Source: Campylobacter jejuni
GTDB taxonomy: Bacteria; Campylobacterota; Campylobacteria; Campylobacterales; Campylobacteraceae
Reading direction: 5' to 3'
Assembly (NCBI RefSeq): GCF_002179165.1
Contig: NZ_NFNY01000067.1
Location: 1 to 63,468, forward strand
Length of the DNA: 63,468 nucleotides
Both the position numbers and the translations under genes were made by a program. Shown in pieces: positions 63,150-63,468 of this stretch (the stretch's first letter is position 1; each line of letters starts with the position of its first letter). The notes beneath the pieces were generated by a model that ran no database searches, was not told where the DNA came from, and saw only the letters and a program-made list of their open reading frames with translations.

Positions 63150-63468
63150 TTTGATGCCTTTAAATTTTTATGACATCTTTTCGTTGATATTGCTTTTAGA
63201 TTTTAAACGATTTAAAATTAAATTTCACTTAAAAATAAATTCGCATAACTTAAAATGCAAATATAAAGCAAATGTATTATAAAATTCTTGTTCATTATTT
63301 TCATCAACTAAATAAAATTACATCACCAAACAATTAACTCATAAAAATATTAATTCAACATTCTAAAATAATAATCCCAGTAAATCATTCCATAAACAAA
63401 TAATACAAAAATATAAAATTCTAATCATTCTCCCTACCTACACACCCAAACAAACACCCAACTCAAAT
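63150..63468. other. Terminal non-coding stretch
   Basis: No gene. A TATAAT on the minus strand (63276-63281) could be the -10 of the EF-hand gene, 125 nt from its start codon. The last 60 nt are C- and A-rich on the plus strand and without structure that I can see. Confidence 0.35.

Overview
The window is AT-rich (roughly 30% G+C by eye) with a gene content and order typical of an epsilonproteobacterium, specifically Campylobacter of the C. jejuni / C. coli group: separate but overlapping rpoB and rpoC, a truncated haemoglobin (ctb) divergent from its regulator nssR, mqnC of the futalosine menaquinone route, a CfrB-type enterobactin receptor, and an L-fucose utilisation island. Species assignment between C. 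jejuni and C. coli is not settled here. Names of reference loci are from memory, not from a search.

Layout. (1) Positions 1-2741, left of a tRNA-Arg(CCT) gene: a very AT-rich, gene-poor accessory stretch that looks like the end of an integrated element. It carries three repeated cassettes, each with a tiny basic 27-codon ORF, a strong hairpin and then an unrelated small gene, plus a broken remnant that resembles the N-terminus of a phage-type integrase next to the tRNA 3' end. (2) 2742-5859: tRNA-Arg, fusA, rpsG, rpsL. (3) 6000-15209: the L-fucose island (aldehyde dehydrogenase, mutarotase, amidohydrolase/lactonase, FucP, SDR dehydrogenase, MFS transporter, two-piece altronate-dehydratase-like enzyme, DapA-like aldolase and a divergent IclR regulator), inserted between rpoC and rpsL. 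(4) 15234-29028: the transcription/translation supercluster rpoC, rpoB, rplL, rplJ, rplA, rplK, nusG, secE, tRNA-Trp, rpmG, tuf and four tRNAs (Thr, Gly, Tyr, Thr). (5) 29292-45995: a truncated family-25 glycosyltransferase, a polar amino-acid ABC importer without a binding protein, nssR/ctb, recG, an M16-like protein lacking the zinc motif, mqnC, an MFS protein, nusA, miaB, an acyltransferase-like gene, a PilM/N/O-like trio, dnaQ, rpe, rpmB and a DUF465 protein. (6) 46005-58502: a cytosolic CZB-domain chemoreceptor, NUDIX hydrolase, CfrB-like TonB receptor with a Fur-box-like site, accA, fabF, acpP, tenA, a PNPOx-like protein, fabG, gpmI, mraY, murD. (7) 58528-63468: a second accessory stretch with a wrecked methyltransferase gene, other remnants, a pentapeptide-repeat membrane protein with a small membrane partner, and a large protein with two EF-hand loops.

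How the genes work together. The fucose genes form a complete non-phosphorylative route: uptake by FucP, oxidation by the SDR enzyme, lactone hydrolysis, dehydration, aldol cleavage to pyruvate and lactaldehyde, and oxidation of lactaldehyde. NssR has a perfect TTAAC-N4-GTTAA site placed at about -41.5 from the inferred ctb start. Fatty-acid and cell-wall genes (accA-fabF-acpP, fabG, mraY-murD) make up the right-hand core.

The most unusual part is the set of three exactly 84-nt ORFs at 458, 1083 and 1592. They share length, basic and hydrophobic composition, Shine-Dalgarno placement and a hairpin directly behind the stop codon. By size and composition they resemble AapA-type type I toxin peptides of Helicobacter and Campylobacter; this is inference, not shown homology.
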